A DNA stretch of 64,000 nucleotides, from assembly GCF_018383905.1 (NCBI RefSeq), contig NZ_JAGYWA010000002.1, positions 317,262 through 381,261 of the forward strand, in the 5' to 3' direction. The position numbers were made by a program, and so were the translations under genes. This document shows positions 24,937 to 34,237 of the stretch, piece by piece (the first letter of the stretch is position 1; every line of letters begins with the position of its first letter). This DNA is from Flavobacterium branchiicola. Lineage in GTDB: Bacteria; Bacteroidota; Bacteroidia; Flavobacteriales; Flavobacteriaceae. Under the pieces are notes generated by a model. It did no database searches. It was not told the origin of the DNA and saw only the letters and a program-made list of their open reading frames with translations.

Positions 24937-26919
24937 ATGGGAATGCAGACAGGTGAAAATGAACAGGCACTGAGAAAAATATTGGATATGACAAGGCTCA
25001 TAGGGGTTATCATTCTGGTAATTCACTTTTACTATTATTGTTATTCAGCCTTCAAGCAGTGGCAGCTGGTAAGCGCGTTTACAGATAAAATTTTAGGAGG
25101 TATTTATCGTGCAGGGCTATTTGATAATTTTCATAAATCGAAATTTTTTGCCCTCGGATTTCTCGTGATTTCGCTTCTTGGTGCAAAGGGTAGAAAAAAT
25201 GAAAAGATCAGTTACAAAGTTGCTTGTGCTTATTGTATTTCTGGAATGCTCATTTATTTTATAAGTTATTTTGCGCTTTTGTTATTTTCATTGCAGACAG
25301 ATAAAACAATAGTTTATATTGTAATTACTTCGACTGGATTTCTTATCATGCTTTCCGGCGGGACAATGCTTTCTCGGATTATAAAAAACACGCTGAACAG
25401 CAAGGACATTTTCAATAAGCTCAATGAGACTTTTCCACAGGAAGAAAGACTGTTGGAGAATGAATATTCTATTAATCTTCCCGCCAGATACTATCTAAAA
25501 GATAAACTGCGAAACAGCTGGATAAATATTATAAATCCATTCAGGGCGCTAATGGTTCTGGGCACTCCGGGATCGGGTAAATCTTATTTTGTGATCCGCC
25601 ACGTTATTACCCAGCATATAAAAAAAGGCTTCAGCATGTTTGTTTATGATTTTAAATATGATGACCTCTCAAAAATTGTCTATAATACTTTTGAAAATAA
25701 TAAACAGGCTTATAAAATCCTGCCCAAATGTTACTTTATAAATTTTGATAATATTATGCACAGGTGCAATCCGCTGGACCCGCAGAGCATGGAAGATATA
25801 ACCGATGCTTCGGAATCAGCCAGGACTATTCTGATGGGGCTTAACAGGCAGTGGATAAAAAGACAGGGAGACTTTTTTGTAGAGTCGCCAATCAATTTTT
25901 TATCGGCCGTAATCTGGTATCTAAGAAAGTATAAAGATGGGGAGTTCTGTACCCTGCCTCATGTAATTGAACTCATGCAGATGGATTACGACAGTCTCTT
26001 TACGCTGCTTCGGACAGAAAAAGAAATTGAAGTCCTGATAAATCCATTTATTAATGCTTATCTCCAGGAAGCCACTGACCAGCTTGAGGGGCAGATTGCT
26101 ACGGCGAAAATCGCCATGGCGAGGCTTTCCTCTCCTCAGTTATACTATGTTTTGTCAGGAAATGATTTTACTCTAGACATCAATAATCCCCAGGAACCTA
26201 AGATTGTCTGCATGGGAAACAACCCCCAGAAAATACAGATATATGGGGCCGTATTGTCACTTTACGTGAACAGGCTTGTAAAACTGGTAAACAAAAAAGG
26301 GAAGTTAAAATCCAGTCTGATTTTTGATGAGTTTCCAACAATCTATCTCAATAATATGGACAGTTTAATTGCTACAGCAAGAAGCAATAAAGTGGCAACC
26401 TGTCTGGGTATTCAGGACTTTACCCAGCTCCGCAAGGACTATGGGCGGGAACAGGCAGATGTTATTATGAATATTGTTGGAAATATAATAAGCGGTCAGG
26501 TTACAGGAGATACTTCCAAACAATTATCAGAGCGATTCGGAAAAATTATGCAGGACAGGGAAAGCCTGTCGATCAACAGCGCCGACACTTCAATTAGCCG
26601 TTCAAAACAATTGGAATCTGCAGTCCCGCCCTCGAAAATCTCAGGACTAAGTTCTGGCGAATTTGTGGGCATGGTAGCTGATGATCCGGATTGTAAAATT
26701 GAACTCAAAACCTTTCATAACGAAATTATAAATGACCATGAAGCGCTGAGAAAAGAGATGGAAAATTATAAAGAAATACCTCCAGTTCGAAAACTTGACA
26801 ATGCAATGATCCAGCGCAATTACCTTCAGATAAAACAGGATGTTCAGGATATCATTCATTCCGAAATGGAACGCCTGCTGAATGATCCCGCGCTGACTTA
26901 TTTAGTGTTAAAAAAATAG
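24937..26919 (+). CDS. mobC: VirD4/TraG-like type IV coupling protein (MobC)
   Basis: The 660-residue protein has three or four N-terminal membrane segments (within 10-150), a Walker A motif GTPGSGKS (about 209-216), and a Walker B-like SLIFDEFPTI (about 461-470). TACLGIQDF-like and NKVATCLG segments follow. This is the coupling ATPase that delivers the relaxase-DNA complex to a type IV secretion channel. It starts 12 bases after the relaxase gene. The secretion channel genes are not in the window, so the element may borrow one. Confidence 0.9.
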   Translation: MGMQTGENEQALRKILDMTRLIGVIILVIHFYYYCYSAFKQWQLVSAFTDKILGGIYRAGLFDNFHKSKFFALGFLVISLLGAKGRKNEKISYKVACAYCISGMLIYFISYFALLLFSLQTDKTIVYIVITSTGFLIMLSGGTMLSRIIKNTLNSKDIFNKLNETFPQEERLLENEYSINLPARYYLKDKLRNSWINIINPFRALMVLGTPGSGKSYFVIRHVITQHIKKGFSMFVYDFKYDDLSKIVYNTFENNKQAYKILPKCYFINFDNIMHRCNPLDPQSMEDITDASESARTILMGLNRQWIKRQGDFFVESPINFLSAVIWYLRKYKDGEFCTLPHVIELMQMDYDSLFTLLRTEKEIEVLINPFINAYLQEATDQLEGQIATAKIAMARLSSPQLYYVLSGNDFTLDINNPQEPKIVCMGNNPQKIQIYGAVLSLYVNRLVKLVNKKGKLKSSLIFDEFPTIYLNNMDSLIATARSNKVATCLGIQDFTQLRKDYGREQADVIMNIVGNIISGQVTGDTSKQLSERFGKIMQDRESLSINSADTSISRSKQLESAVPPSKISGLSSGEFVGMVADDPDCKIELKTFHNEIINDHEALRKEMENYKEIPPVRKLDNAMIQRNYLQIKQDVQDIIHSEMERLLNDPALTYLVLKK

Positions 26920-27106
26920 TACAAGAATTAAACTTAAAATCGAATAGTATATCAAAGCAATTCAGATTCAAAGGCGTCAGCAGTCAGATGCTGAATTATA
27001 TATTTGTATAAGTATATTCGTTAATATATACATATTAGATTGAAGACCAGTATTATGATTTTCGACCGTTTCTCGACTGGGACAGTTTTTATTAATGAAA
27101 AAATGA

Positions 27107-27114
27107 TAAATTTG
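27107..27114 (+). promoter_or_regulatory. -7 promoter element of the CoiA-like gene
   Basis: TAAATTTG matches TAnnTTTG; transcription would start near 27121. This supports translation from the ATG at 27176 rather than the in-frame ATG at 27122. No clear -33 TTG is visible. Confidence 0.4.
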
Positions 27115-27175
27115 GAAATAAATGCGATGTGATTTTGGATCATATATTCATAACTTAATTGTCATTATTTCGACT

Positions 27176-28411
27176 ATGCAGCATGCAATAGACATTAGCG
27201 GAAAAAAAATTACTGCTGCTTATTCCGGCCAAAGGGCTGTTTGCGACTTCTGCAAGAAAGAGGTAATTGGAAAATGTGGAGAAATTTACATTTGGCATTG
27301 GCAACATGTCCATAACGCAGATTGTGACTTATGGAAAGAAGGTGAAACCGAGTGGCATAGGGCCTGGAAAAACAAATTTCCATTTGACTGGCAGGAAACA
27401 ATTATAGAGAAGAACAGCGAAAAACATATAGCTGATATTTTTACGCCAAATGGGATTGTAATAGAATTTCAAAATTCCACGATTTCTTCATCAACTATTG
27501 TCGAGCGGGAACAATTTTATCAAAAAATGGTTTGGGTTATAAATGCGCAGACGTTTAAAGATAATTTGATTACTGAAAATAAATCAGATAAACAACTGGC
27601 AGAAATCGAGCTTCGATATTTGACACAGCGCAGTCTGTTAAGTAAACACAACTCTGTTGGACTGCAGAATTTAAAGAAAAAACAAAATACTTTGACTTTT
27701 GAAATCCAATCTAGGGAAGATGCATTAGAAGATTTACAGTCTGTGACTGATCTTTTTAAAAGCTACAATAAAAATGCAGAAACATTTGCCGAGCAAATTA
27801 TAGTTATATGGCAGAGCGAAAACTTATTTGTCGACTCCTCCCTGATAGAGATTATCAGTGACGATACAATACCTACTAAAAAGACATTTTTTAGGTTATT
27901 GGGAGACTTGAAACGCAACAAGCACTTCTTGAGTGCAGCTCTTGAAAATAGTGTAGAACTTGAGGAACTTTCTAAGGAGCGTAAAGAGATTCTAACTGAA
28001 CTTGAAAATCTGAAACCAGCCCTGAAGGAGGAATTGAAATCCGTCGCTGCACAGCATCTAAATCTGGAAGTTGAAATTGCCCAGCTTAAACGAGAAATTT
28101 CGTTTTTGAAGTTGGAGAATGCTCAGAATGATGGTGAATATCAGGAGCTAAAAACCTCAATCGACAATTATATCAATACAAATTTGAAAAAGCTAGAAAC
28201 TGATTTTGATGAACAAAGAAATAGAATTCTTATAGATAAAGACAAACTGACCCTGTCCTGGAAACGCGAAAGGAAAAGCTGGGCTTCAGCTGCCGCACCA
28301 ATTTTCTTCGACATCGGTGATGGTAAACTGCTGTACAAACATCCCGACAATAAAGTCAGTATTGTAAAGGTTTGTGATTTTATAAGTAAGTATAACCCTG
28401 CTGCGACCTAG
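27176..28411 (+). CDS. CoiA-like nuclease with coiled-coil C-terminus
   Basis: From ATG 27176 the protein has 411 residues. An N-terminal zinc-binding part (CDFCKKEV, then WHWQH and HNADCDLW) is followed by EWHRAWKNKF and then HIADIFTPNGIVIEFQNS. This is the competence protein CoiA pattern, with a nuclease-like D...E-x-Q core. Residues about 150-370 are Leu/Glu/Lys-rich and probably coiled coil. The typical CoiA role is processing or binding incoming DNA. Here it sits alone, downstream of mobilisation genes and with its own promoter, so it may be cargo of the element. An in-frame ATG at 27122 is an alternative start. Confidence 0.7.
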   Translation: MQHAIDISGKKITAAYSGQRAVCDFCKKEVIGKCGEIYIWHWQHVHNADCDLWKEGETEWHRAWKNKFPFDWQETIIEKNSEKHIADIFTPNGIVIEFQNSTISSSTIVEREQFYQKMVWVINAQTFKDNLITENKSDKQLAEIELRYLTQRSLLSKHNSVGLQNLKKKQNTLTFEIQSREDALEDLQSVTDLFKSYNKNAETFAEQIIVIWQSENLFVDSSLIEIISDDTIPTKKTFFRLLGDLKRNKHFLSAALENSVELEELSKERKEILTELENLKPALKEELKSVAAQHLNLEVEIAQLKREISFLKLENAQNDGEYQELKTSIDNYINTNLKKLETDFDEQRNRILIDKDKLTLSWKRERKSWASAAAPIFFDIGDGKLLYKHPDNKVSIVKVCDFISKYNPAAT

Positions 28412-28580
28412 TGATATTTAATAAGCAAAGCAATAAAATCTTCGGAATATTCTATTGCCTTGTAAAAGTCTTCAGCTGTCAAGAGTGGCTTTCAGCTGCT
28501 CCTTACATTCCTCTTTCATAGTTCCGACCCCACAAACAGAAATCTTATTAAAAATAAATATACTTAACAGATAAAGGCTC
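28408..28580 (-). pseudogene. possible decayed coding remnant
   Basis: On the minus strand two adjacent frames read like one broken protein: SVCGVGTMKEECKEQLKATL in one, then AEDFYKAIEYSEDFIALLIK in the next, ending at a stop that touches the CoiA-like stop. A single frameshift near 28480 would join them. No family was recognised. The rest of the gap up to 28645 holds nothing clear. Confidence 0.3.
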
Positions 28581-28645
28581 TTAAGTGATTCTGCTTCAAA
28601 TTAAGGTATCACTATATAGTAAACCAGCTGATAATATTTGTAAAA

Positions 28646-29476
28646 TTAATCTTTGGGTACGTTGTAAGATTTAAAATAGGTAGCCGGAAATTTCATTTTG
28701 ACAGCATTTAGTTTGGTGAGATCCGCACCCATTTCACGTCCTAATCTTCTCGCGATTTCTAGGATATATTCACCTATTGCACAGTAATATTTTTCATAAT
28801 CCAGATAATTAATATTTACTTTATCTCCTATATTATACCCTAGATCGGGACATTTTTCCACAAAATGGCTGTCCGCAATCGATGCCCTATGAATGATTGT
28901 ATTTCTTATCTGGCTTAAGTGATGAATATCCTTAATAATCAACGAATCTAAGGCGCCGCTGAAACCGATCGGTTCAAGCAGCGCTTCAAACCGTTCAACT
29001 CCATATCCAAGAGATTTACCTCCAGTTAATTTGTTTTCATATTGTTTGAAAGTATATTCAATCGTCTCGTCATCGGAGGTGTTAGGGACTGTAAGATTTA
29101 TTTTTTTACCAGTGGCATACTCGAATTCCGTCATTTCATTATTTTTGAAATATTCGATAATAAAGTTCTTAATGGTATTCTCAAGATTTGAGTACATCAT
29201 AAGCAATGACTGGGAATAGAGGAAAGGAAACCCTGCGTCTATTTCTTCTTTTGCGGTCTCGGACACTCTTTTAGGTTCCTTGGTCAGTTCTTCTATATCA
29301 AGGCTTGAACTTTCCAATTGATGCAAAATTTCCATTAATCTTGGTGTCTCCTTGGCACGAATCAGTCCAATGCAGCAAGCTTCAATAATGTCATGAAGTT
29401 TAAAAATGTTAACTAAAAAATCAATCAATGGCTGGTTTAGTTTTTTATAGTATTCTCTGCTGTCTAGCTGATCCAT
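28646..29476 (-). CDS. HEPN-motif protein, third gene of an unknown operon
   Basis: The 276-residue all-helical protein contains RNTIIHRAS near residue 191, matching the R-x4-H motif of HEPN ribonuclease-type domains, preceded by a helix with DIHHLSQI. The region near 80-110 (LLMMYSNLENTIKNFIIEYF) is the other typical HEPN helix. It resembles MAE_28990/18760-like HEPN proteins. The gene lies 36 bases after the membrane-protein gene of the same operon. A toxin or sensor role in defence is inferred. Confidence 0.65.
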   Translation of the reverse strand: MDQLDSREYYKKLNQPLIDFLVNIFKLHDIIEACCIGLIRAKETPRLMEILHQLESSSLDIEELTKEPKRVSETAKEEIDAGFPFLYSQSLLMMYSNLENTIKNFIIEYFKNNEMTEFEYATGKKINLTVPNTSDDETIEYTFKQYENKLTGGKSLGYGVERFEALLEPIGFSGALDSLIIKDIHHLSQIRNTIIHRASIADSHFVEKCPDLGYNIGDKVNINYLDYEKYYCAIGEYILEIARRLGREMGADLTKLNAVKMKFPATYFKSYNVPKD

Positions 29477-29512
29477 TCCGTTTATTTTTTGTGAATTATT
29501 TATTTTTTATTT

Positions 29513-29980
29513 CTAGGTGTGGAGCGAGTCTTTCAAATGCTTTAATTCTATTTTAATATTTTCGATTTCCTGATTTTTCTTTGAATTGGAAATCCAGTTG
29601 CCGATAAAAGTAATTACAGCCAGTAGAAGCAATATAAATGTGGAAACATTTTTCAATACATCATACATATTATCCAGATACTCTTTTCTGCCCTTACTAA
29701 GATGTTTCCGGTCATGAAAGGATGCCGTGCCTGAACCTGAAATAGAATAATAACATCTGCTGTACTCAAATTCAGTTTCATTTATTTCTTTCTCATTTAT
29801 CAGATATCGGATCTGCTGGATAACATCCGTTTCCTGCAGTCCTGAGTTCTCTATGAGCTTATCGAATTCAAGGGCGGTATCGCGTATGTCAATATTGTCG
29901 GGTGCCCATTTTTCGTCCTTTCTTTTCTGAAGTGTCTCTAAAAGCTGATGGCGGCTGGTGTACTTCTTATTTATTTTCAT
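29513..29980 (-). CDS. membrane-anchored coiled-coil protein, middle gene
   Basis: This 155-residue protein has a soluble N-terminal part (1-105), one hydrophobic segment (about 110-128, VSTFILLLLAVITFIGNWI), and a short coiled-coil tail (NQEIENIKIELKHLKDSL). It could anchor the two HEPN-motif neighbours to the membrane. Gaps of 38 and 36 bases to its neighbours suggest one transcript. No known family was recognised. Confidence 0.5.
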   Translation of the reverse strand: MKINKKYTSRHQLLETLQKRKDEKWAPDNIDIRDTALEFDKLIENSGLQETDVIQQIRYLINEKEINETEFEYSRCYYSISGSGTASFHDRKHLSKGRKEYLDNMYDVLKNVSTFILLLLAVITFIGNWISNSKKNQEIENIKIELKHLKDSLHT

Positions 29981-30018
29981 ATCGTTAACTTTTTATTTTT
30001 GTAAAGATTACAGGAATC

Positions 30019-31146
30019 TTAATCATCTTGGTTTAAGATCTTGCGTATTAATTTGTATGAGCAGAAATATTCCACATCATTATAAAGATAATTTCTCATT
30101 CTACCCAACTCATAAATTACAGTTTCATTTTTTGATTTTGCCTGTAGAAGACTGCTGAAATGGTCAAATTCTCTTAACTGTCTGTTAGTTGAAAGTTTGC
30201 CGAGTTCATAATGGTAGTTTTCTTTTTTTCTTCCTGCTTTGATTTTTAAAGGAATATTGAACAAATTAAATTCGTCATCAAAAATCGGGATTTCAAATTG
30301 GTGTCCCGTATCAAAAAACCTGCTGAAAACAGAGGTGCAGTTCTCCTGAAGTTCAGCAATGCGTTTCTTTAAGTCGCTGATAAAAGAATCATATACAAGG
30401 GAATACCTTCTGTGCTCATTTCTCCTTTCATAAATTTCCATGATCGATTTTTCGTCATACACAAATGTGTTTTCCAAAAACGGTTTTAATTTTTGGGATA
30501 CTATTTTTACCAGTGAAGCAAAAGACACTCTGCCAATTTTATCTTTGACCGCTTCCAGTTCTTCGAAGTATAGGGTAAGAACTGATTTGAGTTTTTCAGT
30601 TATAATAATGAAATAAGTTTCCAGAAAAGCAGTATGTCTTTTTATAATATCCTCAATTTTTACCTTAATGATCTCGCATTTAAAACCGTTGTCTGCATGG
30701 TATCGCAAGTAGGCAATCTTATCAGGGGAACGCTCATAGCCAAACACAGTTGAAGATATAACTTTTCTGTCAATTTTTCTGAAAGGGTGGCCGACAAGCT
30801 CATTGCGGATTTCCCTGTTAACGAAATAATTAATATCCAGCTTTAAGTCGCCTTTAGTGATATTGGTCTTAAAGAGAATCAGCATTTCTTCAATGAAATC
30901 CTGCTGTACATATATCGCCTGAAGAAAGCTGATATGGGATGCAAAATTCTCACTGTGTTCAGAACCGTTTTTTTTCTCATAAATAATGTCGAATGTATCG
31001 TAAAAATAGCTGAGTATATCACCAAAGTAATTGCTTTCGGCTTCAGGGGAAAAATTGATCTGGTTACGGCAGAATTTATTGTCATAGATAAAATCATTCC
31101 ACACATCTGCGATTATATCCAGTTTATCTTTTATATGATCTTTCAT
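30019..31146 (-). CDS. helical protein with HEPN-like R-x5-H motif, first gene of unknown operon
   Basis: The 375-residue protein is mostly helical and contains NREIRNELVGHPFRK, where Arg114 and His120 fit the R-x4-6-H motif of HEPN domains. The C-terminal half (RRYSLVYDSFISDLKKRIAE) is charged and helical. No signal or membrane segment was seen. It heads a three-gene minus-strand operon with a membrane protein and a second HEPN-motif protein, located inside an element between mobilisation and ssb modules. Function is unknown. Confidence 0.5.
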   Translation of the reverse strand: MKDHIKDKLDIIADVWNDFIYDNKFCRNQINFSPEAESNYFGDILSYFYDTFDIIYEKKNGSEHSENFASHISFLQAIYVQQDFIEEMLILFKTNITKGDLKLDINYFVNREIRNELVGHPFRKIDRKVISSTVFGYERSPDKIAYLRYHADNGFKCEIIKVKIEDIIKRHTAFLETYFIIITEKLKSVLTLYFEELEAVKDKIGRVSFASLVKIVSQKLKPFLENTFVYDEKSIMEIYERRNEHRRYSLVYDSFISDLKKRIAELQENCTSVFSRFFDTGHQFEIPIFDDEFNLFNIPLKIKAGRKKENYHYELGKLSTNRQLREFDHFSSLLQAKSKNETVIYELGRMRNYLYNDVEYFCSYKLIRKILNQDD

Positions 31147-31304
31147 ATTCTAGCTTTATAAGTACTTGAATTCTAGTTTCCGGCCGGCACTAAAGTAAGG
31201 TTTATTTCCAATTTTTCCTGCTTTTCTCTTATCTCGGATATTTTGTCCCATTTACGTTCATTTCGGATTTTTAAAGTTGTTTACAGGTTTTCATTCGAAA
31301 CGGA

Positions 31305-31395
31305 CTAAAAGGGCAGCCAAATTAGTATCCGCCGGGTACTGCATGCGCATAACAGCTGCGCTGCCCTTCGGGACTTATAGCACTCCGTACCCGTT
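31305..31395 (+). promoter_or_regulatory. structured leader upstream of the ssb module
   Basis: GGGCAGC (31311-31317) can pair with GCTGCCC (31360-31366), and CGGGTAC (31333-31339) with GTACCCG (31387-31393). The two helices cross, so they are either alternative folds or a pseudoknot. The block is more G+C-rich than its surroundings. No gene is seen in 31147-31499. A role as a folded single-strand promoter or leader for ssb is possible but not shown. Confidence 0.35.
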
Positions 31396-31499
31396 AACCG
31401 GACACTGGATTTTTGCTTTCTTTTTTTCCGTTTTTTCTTTTGAAAACAATTTTTGCGGAGCAGGCGGAAAGAAGCAGTAATAATCTAAACTTTTAAATC

Positions 31500-31889
31500 A
31501 TGGAAATTACAGGACGCTTAACCAGAGATGCTGTTGTTGTCAAAACAGCAAAAGACAGACAGGTTGTTAACTTCTCCATTGCAGTTAATGACACCTACAA
31601 AACCAAAGACAGTAATGAGGTAAAAAAAATAGTCACTTTTATTGACTGCTCGTACTGGCTCACTGCAGGTATAGCCCAGTGGCTTAAAAAAGGCGCACTG
31701 GTGGAACTATTCGGAAGAATAGGAGTGAATGCCTATATTAATTCTGAGGGCAAGGCTGTAGCTAGCCTCACTTTTCACACAAGCAACATCAAAATATTGG
31801 TGTTTGTCTCAGATACTCAGCCTGTGCAGGCTAATGCCGTTCCCGCCAAAAACAGCAAAAAGGAACAGCCTGACGACCTGCCTTTTTAA
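31500..31889 (+). CDS. ssb: single-stranded DNA-binding protein of the element
   Basis: The 129-residue protein has the OB-fold pattern MEITGRLTRDAVV, VVNFSIAVND, FIDCSYW and GALVELFGRIG, and an acidic tip ending DDLPF as in SSB proteins, which recruits partner enzymes. It protects the transferred strand after entry. It is the first gene of the ssb-pcfK-pcfJ-radC module, typical of Bacteroidota conjugative elements. Confidence 0.92.
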   Translation: MEITGRLTRDAVVVKTAKDRQVVNFSIAVNDTYKTKDSNEVKKIVTFIDCSYWLTAGIAQWLKKGALVELFGRIGVNAYINSEGKAVASLTFHTSNIKILVFVSDTQPVQANAVPAKNSKKEQPDDLPF

Positions 31890-31924
31890 TCCGAATCAAA
31901 TGTACAAGCCTAAAGAAATGAGTT

Positions 31925-32284
31925 ATGAAAGCCTTGAAAAAATCAATATACGCCGAGTATGAAGTTCACGATGCATTCCAAAAGATAGTCCTTTTCGAAA
32001 TGCAGTCTTATGACGGAACAAAAAAAGAACAGCTCAAAGCATTTCTTGAAGACATGCAGAGAAGCGGATGCATCAGCGGTATGATATCCCAGTTTATTTA
32101 TCATGCCGACTGTAAAAAGTTCTACATCGAATACCTTGACGATTTGGAAGACATCAGAAAAGAAATGGAAGATTCCCATGGGGAAGCGGTAAAAGACCGC
32201 TACGGTCTACCTCATTACACCTTTATGTGCTGGCTCTGTTTTGAAGAATATTGTTATGACATCTACAGAACCTCTTTTGAATAA
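31925..32284 (+). CDS. small element protein, unknown
   Basis: This 119-residue acidic helical protein starts MKALKKSIYAEYEVHDAFQK and ends with FMCWLCFEEYCYDIYRTSFE. No domain was recognised. It lies 35 bases after ssb and 29 bases before the pcfK-like gene in the same direction, so it is probably co-transcribed. Its position suggests a role in the establishment stage of the transferred element. Confidence 0.7.
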   Translation: MKALKKSIYAEYEVHDAFQKIVLFEMQSYDGTKKEQLKAFLEDMQRSGCISGMISQFIYHADCKKFYIEYLDDLEDIRKEMEDSHGEAVKDRYGLPHYTFMCWLCFEEYCYDIYRTSFE

Positions 32285-32313
32285 TCTTTTTGTTTCATCT
32301 TAAATCATGCATT

Positions 32314-32694
32314 ATGAAAGCTTCACAAAACTTTAAGACCGCTATAGAAAATTACCTCAATCAGACCGCCCTTACCGATATTGTCTTTGCAAAAGACTTC
32401 GCCAAGGAATCGAAAAACTTGGAAAACTGTTGCAATTACATTTTTGGCGAGGTAAAAAAAACAGGACTGTGCGCCTTTGACAATCAGGAAATATTTGACA
32501 TGGCGGTCAAATATTACACCGATGACAGCATCGGACAGCCTCAGCCCATTAATTGCAGGGTAGTGGCTAGTCCGCCTGCAAGGGCTGATTTGTTTACTAC
32601 TATGCTCGAACTTCCGCAGAATACAGTTGTTGCAAAAACGGAAGTCATTACTCCCAAAGCCGAATCAAAAATCTTGACACTCTTTGACCTATGA
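32314..32694 (+). CDS. PcfK-like protein
   Basis: Starting at ATG 32314 the protein has 126 residues, MKASQNFKTAIENYLNQTAL. The early region with KNLENCCNYIF and the hydrophobic-helix pattern match PcfK-like proteins of conjugative elements. An in-frame ATG at 32290 would add eight unlikely residues. Its stop overlaps the pcfJ-like start by four bases, so the pair is translationally coupled. Function is unknown, but the PcfK-PcfJ pair is a steady partner of ssb and radC. Confidence 0.75.
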   Translation: MKASQNFKTAIENYLNQTALTDIVFAKDFAKESKNLENCCNYIFGEVKKTGLCAFDNQEIFDMAVKYYTDDSIGQPQPINCRVVASPPARADLFTTMLELPQNTVVAKTEVITPKAESKILTLFDL

Positions 32695-34007
32695 TACCTA
32701 AAACTATCATCGAAAAACAGATAACGTCCCTTAGTGAGACCCTTTTGCCTGTTTCGCAGAAGATGCAGGTTTGGGCAGAAAAAAACATTTTCATCAAATG
32801 GGGCGTGCTTTCAAGGGGAAAATTCCACTGCCTTGACTGTTCACACTCCTGGAAGCCTGATGCACAGAAAGCATCCTGCCAAAAATATATCAACTGTACA
32901 GCATGCAGTGGCAAGTTGAAAATGCAACAATATAATCAGGTGCATTTCAAAGAAATAGAATATTTCGCTGTTTTGGATGTGTGCGGAGGATTTCAGGTGG
33001 TGCGCATCATCTGTTCGCACAAGGACATGAAAAAGAACTGCATGCCGACTTATTTTCATAAGGAAGTGATGCAACATTGGATTAATGAAAAAGGGGAGGT
33101 GAGAACGCTCTCGCTCGGCACCAACGTTTTCTCAAATGCCTATGATGCTTGGAAATATTATACTTCCCTTGAAATCCGCCCGAAAAGTTTTGAGGATTCT
33201 CCCAAATACCGCATCAATCCTTATAAGGTTTATTCGTCTTCAAAGGCGGTTTCCATCCTGAAAAGAAACGGCTTCAAAGGCAGTTTCTACGGCATCGCCC
33301 CTCAGGTGCTTTTTACAGCTCTCTTGAAAGATTCGTATGCCGAGACGCTCTTTAAAACTGGACAGACAGATTTTCTTAAGCATTACCTGCTGTCGCGCGC
33401 GCAGTGCATCAGGGAGAACTGGCAGGCAGTTAAAACTTGTTTTAAAAACAATTATAAGGTGTCAGATTTTACCCTTTGGGAAGATTACATCTCACTGCTC
33501 AGATGGTTCAAAAAGGATTTAAGTATTCCCCAGAATGTCTGTCCTGAAAACTTAGCTGAACAGCATGACAGGCTAGTTGAGCGCAAACGCAGGATTCAGA
33601 GACGTCTTAAAATAAAGGAACTCCGCTCGGAAATACAGCAGGCGCAGATGATATATGAAGAGCAGAAAAAACAGTTTTTCGGACTCGAGTTCACTAGGGA
33701 AAATCTCAGCATAAGTGTCATGGAGAGCGTGCAGGATTTTCTCGAAGAGGGCGATATGCTCCGCCACTGCTTATTTACCAACGAATACTATAAAAAGAAA
33801 AACTCTCTTATCCTTTCGGCTAGATACAAAGATAATCCTGTAGAGACTATAGAGGTAGCACTTCCCTCACTGGAAATAGTGCAGTGCAGGGGAAATAAAA
33901 ATAAGGAGTCCCCGCATCACAAACAGATTCTAAAACTTTTGAATCAGAACCTGTATCAGATTAAAAAGCGGATAAAAAATAAAAAAGCAATCCGAGCCGA
34001 AAATTAG
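32691..34007 (+). CDS. PcfJ-like protein
   Basis: The 438-residue protein has a zinc-finger-like start (CLDCSHSWKP, then CQKYINCTAC), a central helical part, and a C-terminal PcfJ region with EEGDMLRHCLFTNEYYKKKN and LPSLEIVQCRGNKNKESPHH, which is diagnostic. It is basic and probably binds nucleic acid. It forms the core of the ssb-pcfK-pcfJ module. An intrinsic terminator overlaps its stop codon. Confidence 0.85.
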   Translation: MIPKTIIEKQITSLSETLLPVSQKMQVWAEKNIFIKWGVLSRGKFHCLDCSHSWKPDAQKASCQKYINCTACSGKLKMQQYNQVHFKEIEYFAVLDVCGGFQVVRIICSHKDMKKNCMPTYFHKEVMQHWINEKGEVRTLSLGTNVFSNAYDAWKYYTSLEIRPKSFEDSPKYRINPYKVYSSSKAVSILKRNGFKGSFYGIAPQVLFTALLKDSYAETLFKTGQTDFLKHYLLSRAQCIRENWQAVKTCFKNNYKVSDFTLWEDYISLLRWFKKDLSIPQNVCPENLAEQHDRLVERKRRIQRRLKIKELRSEIQQAQMIYEEQKKQFFGLEFTRENLSISVMESVQDFLEEGDMLRHCLFTNEYYKKKNSLILSARYKDNPVETIEVALPSLEIVQCRGNKNKESPHHKQILKLLNQNLYQIKKRIKNKKAIRAEN

Positions 34008-34022
34008 TTTTCGGCTTTTTTT
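33995..34022 (+). terminator. terminator overlapping the PcfJ-like stop
   Basis: AGCCGAAAA (33995-34003) pairs with TTTTCGGCT (34008-34016), followed by a T run to 34022. Confidence 0.8.
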
Positions 34023-34237
34023 ATGTGAAATTTCGGCGAGCAGACACTTAAAGGCGGGGATATTGTCTCAGGGGTTCAGGCTTAATTTCAGAACAAAGTT
34101 CGGGAAGGAAAGGCGGTTCGCTGAAAAAAATTCCCCCATAAATGCAGGTGAAAAACCTGCTTTATTGCGTTGCTTTTTTCGCTCGCTTTCTCATTCCCGG
34201 CCGAGGTTCCATAATTAATCTTAAAACTTTAGAAATC

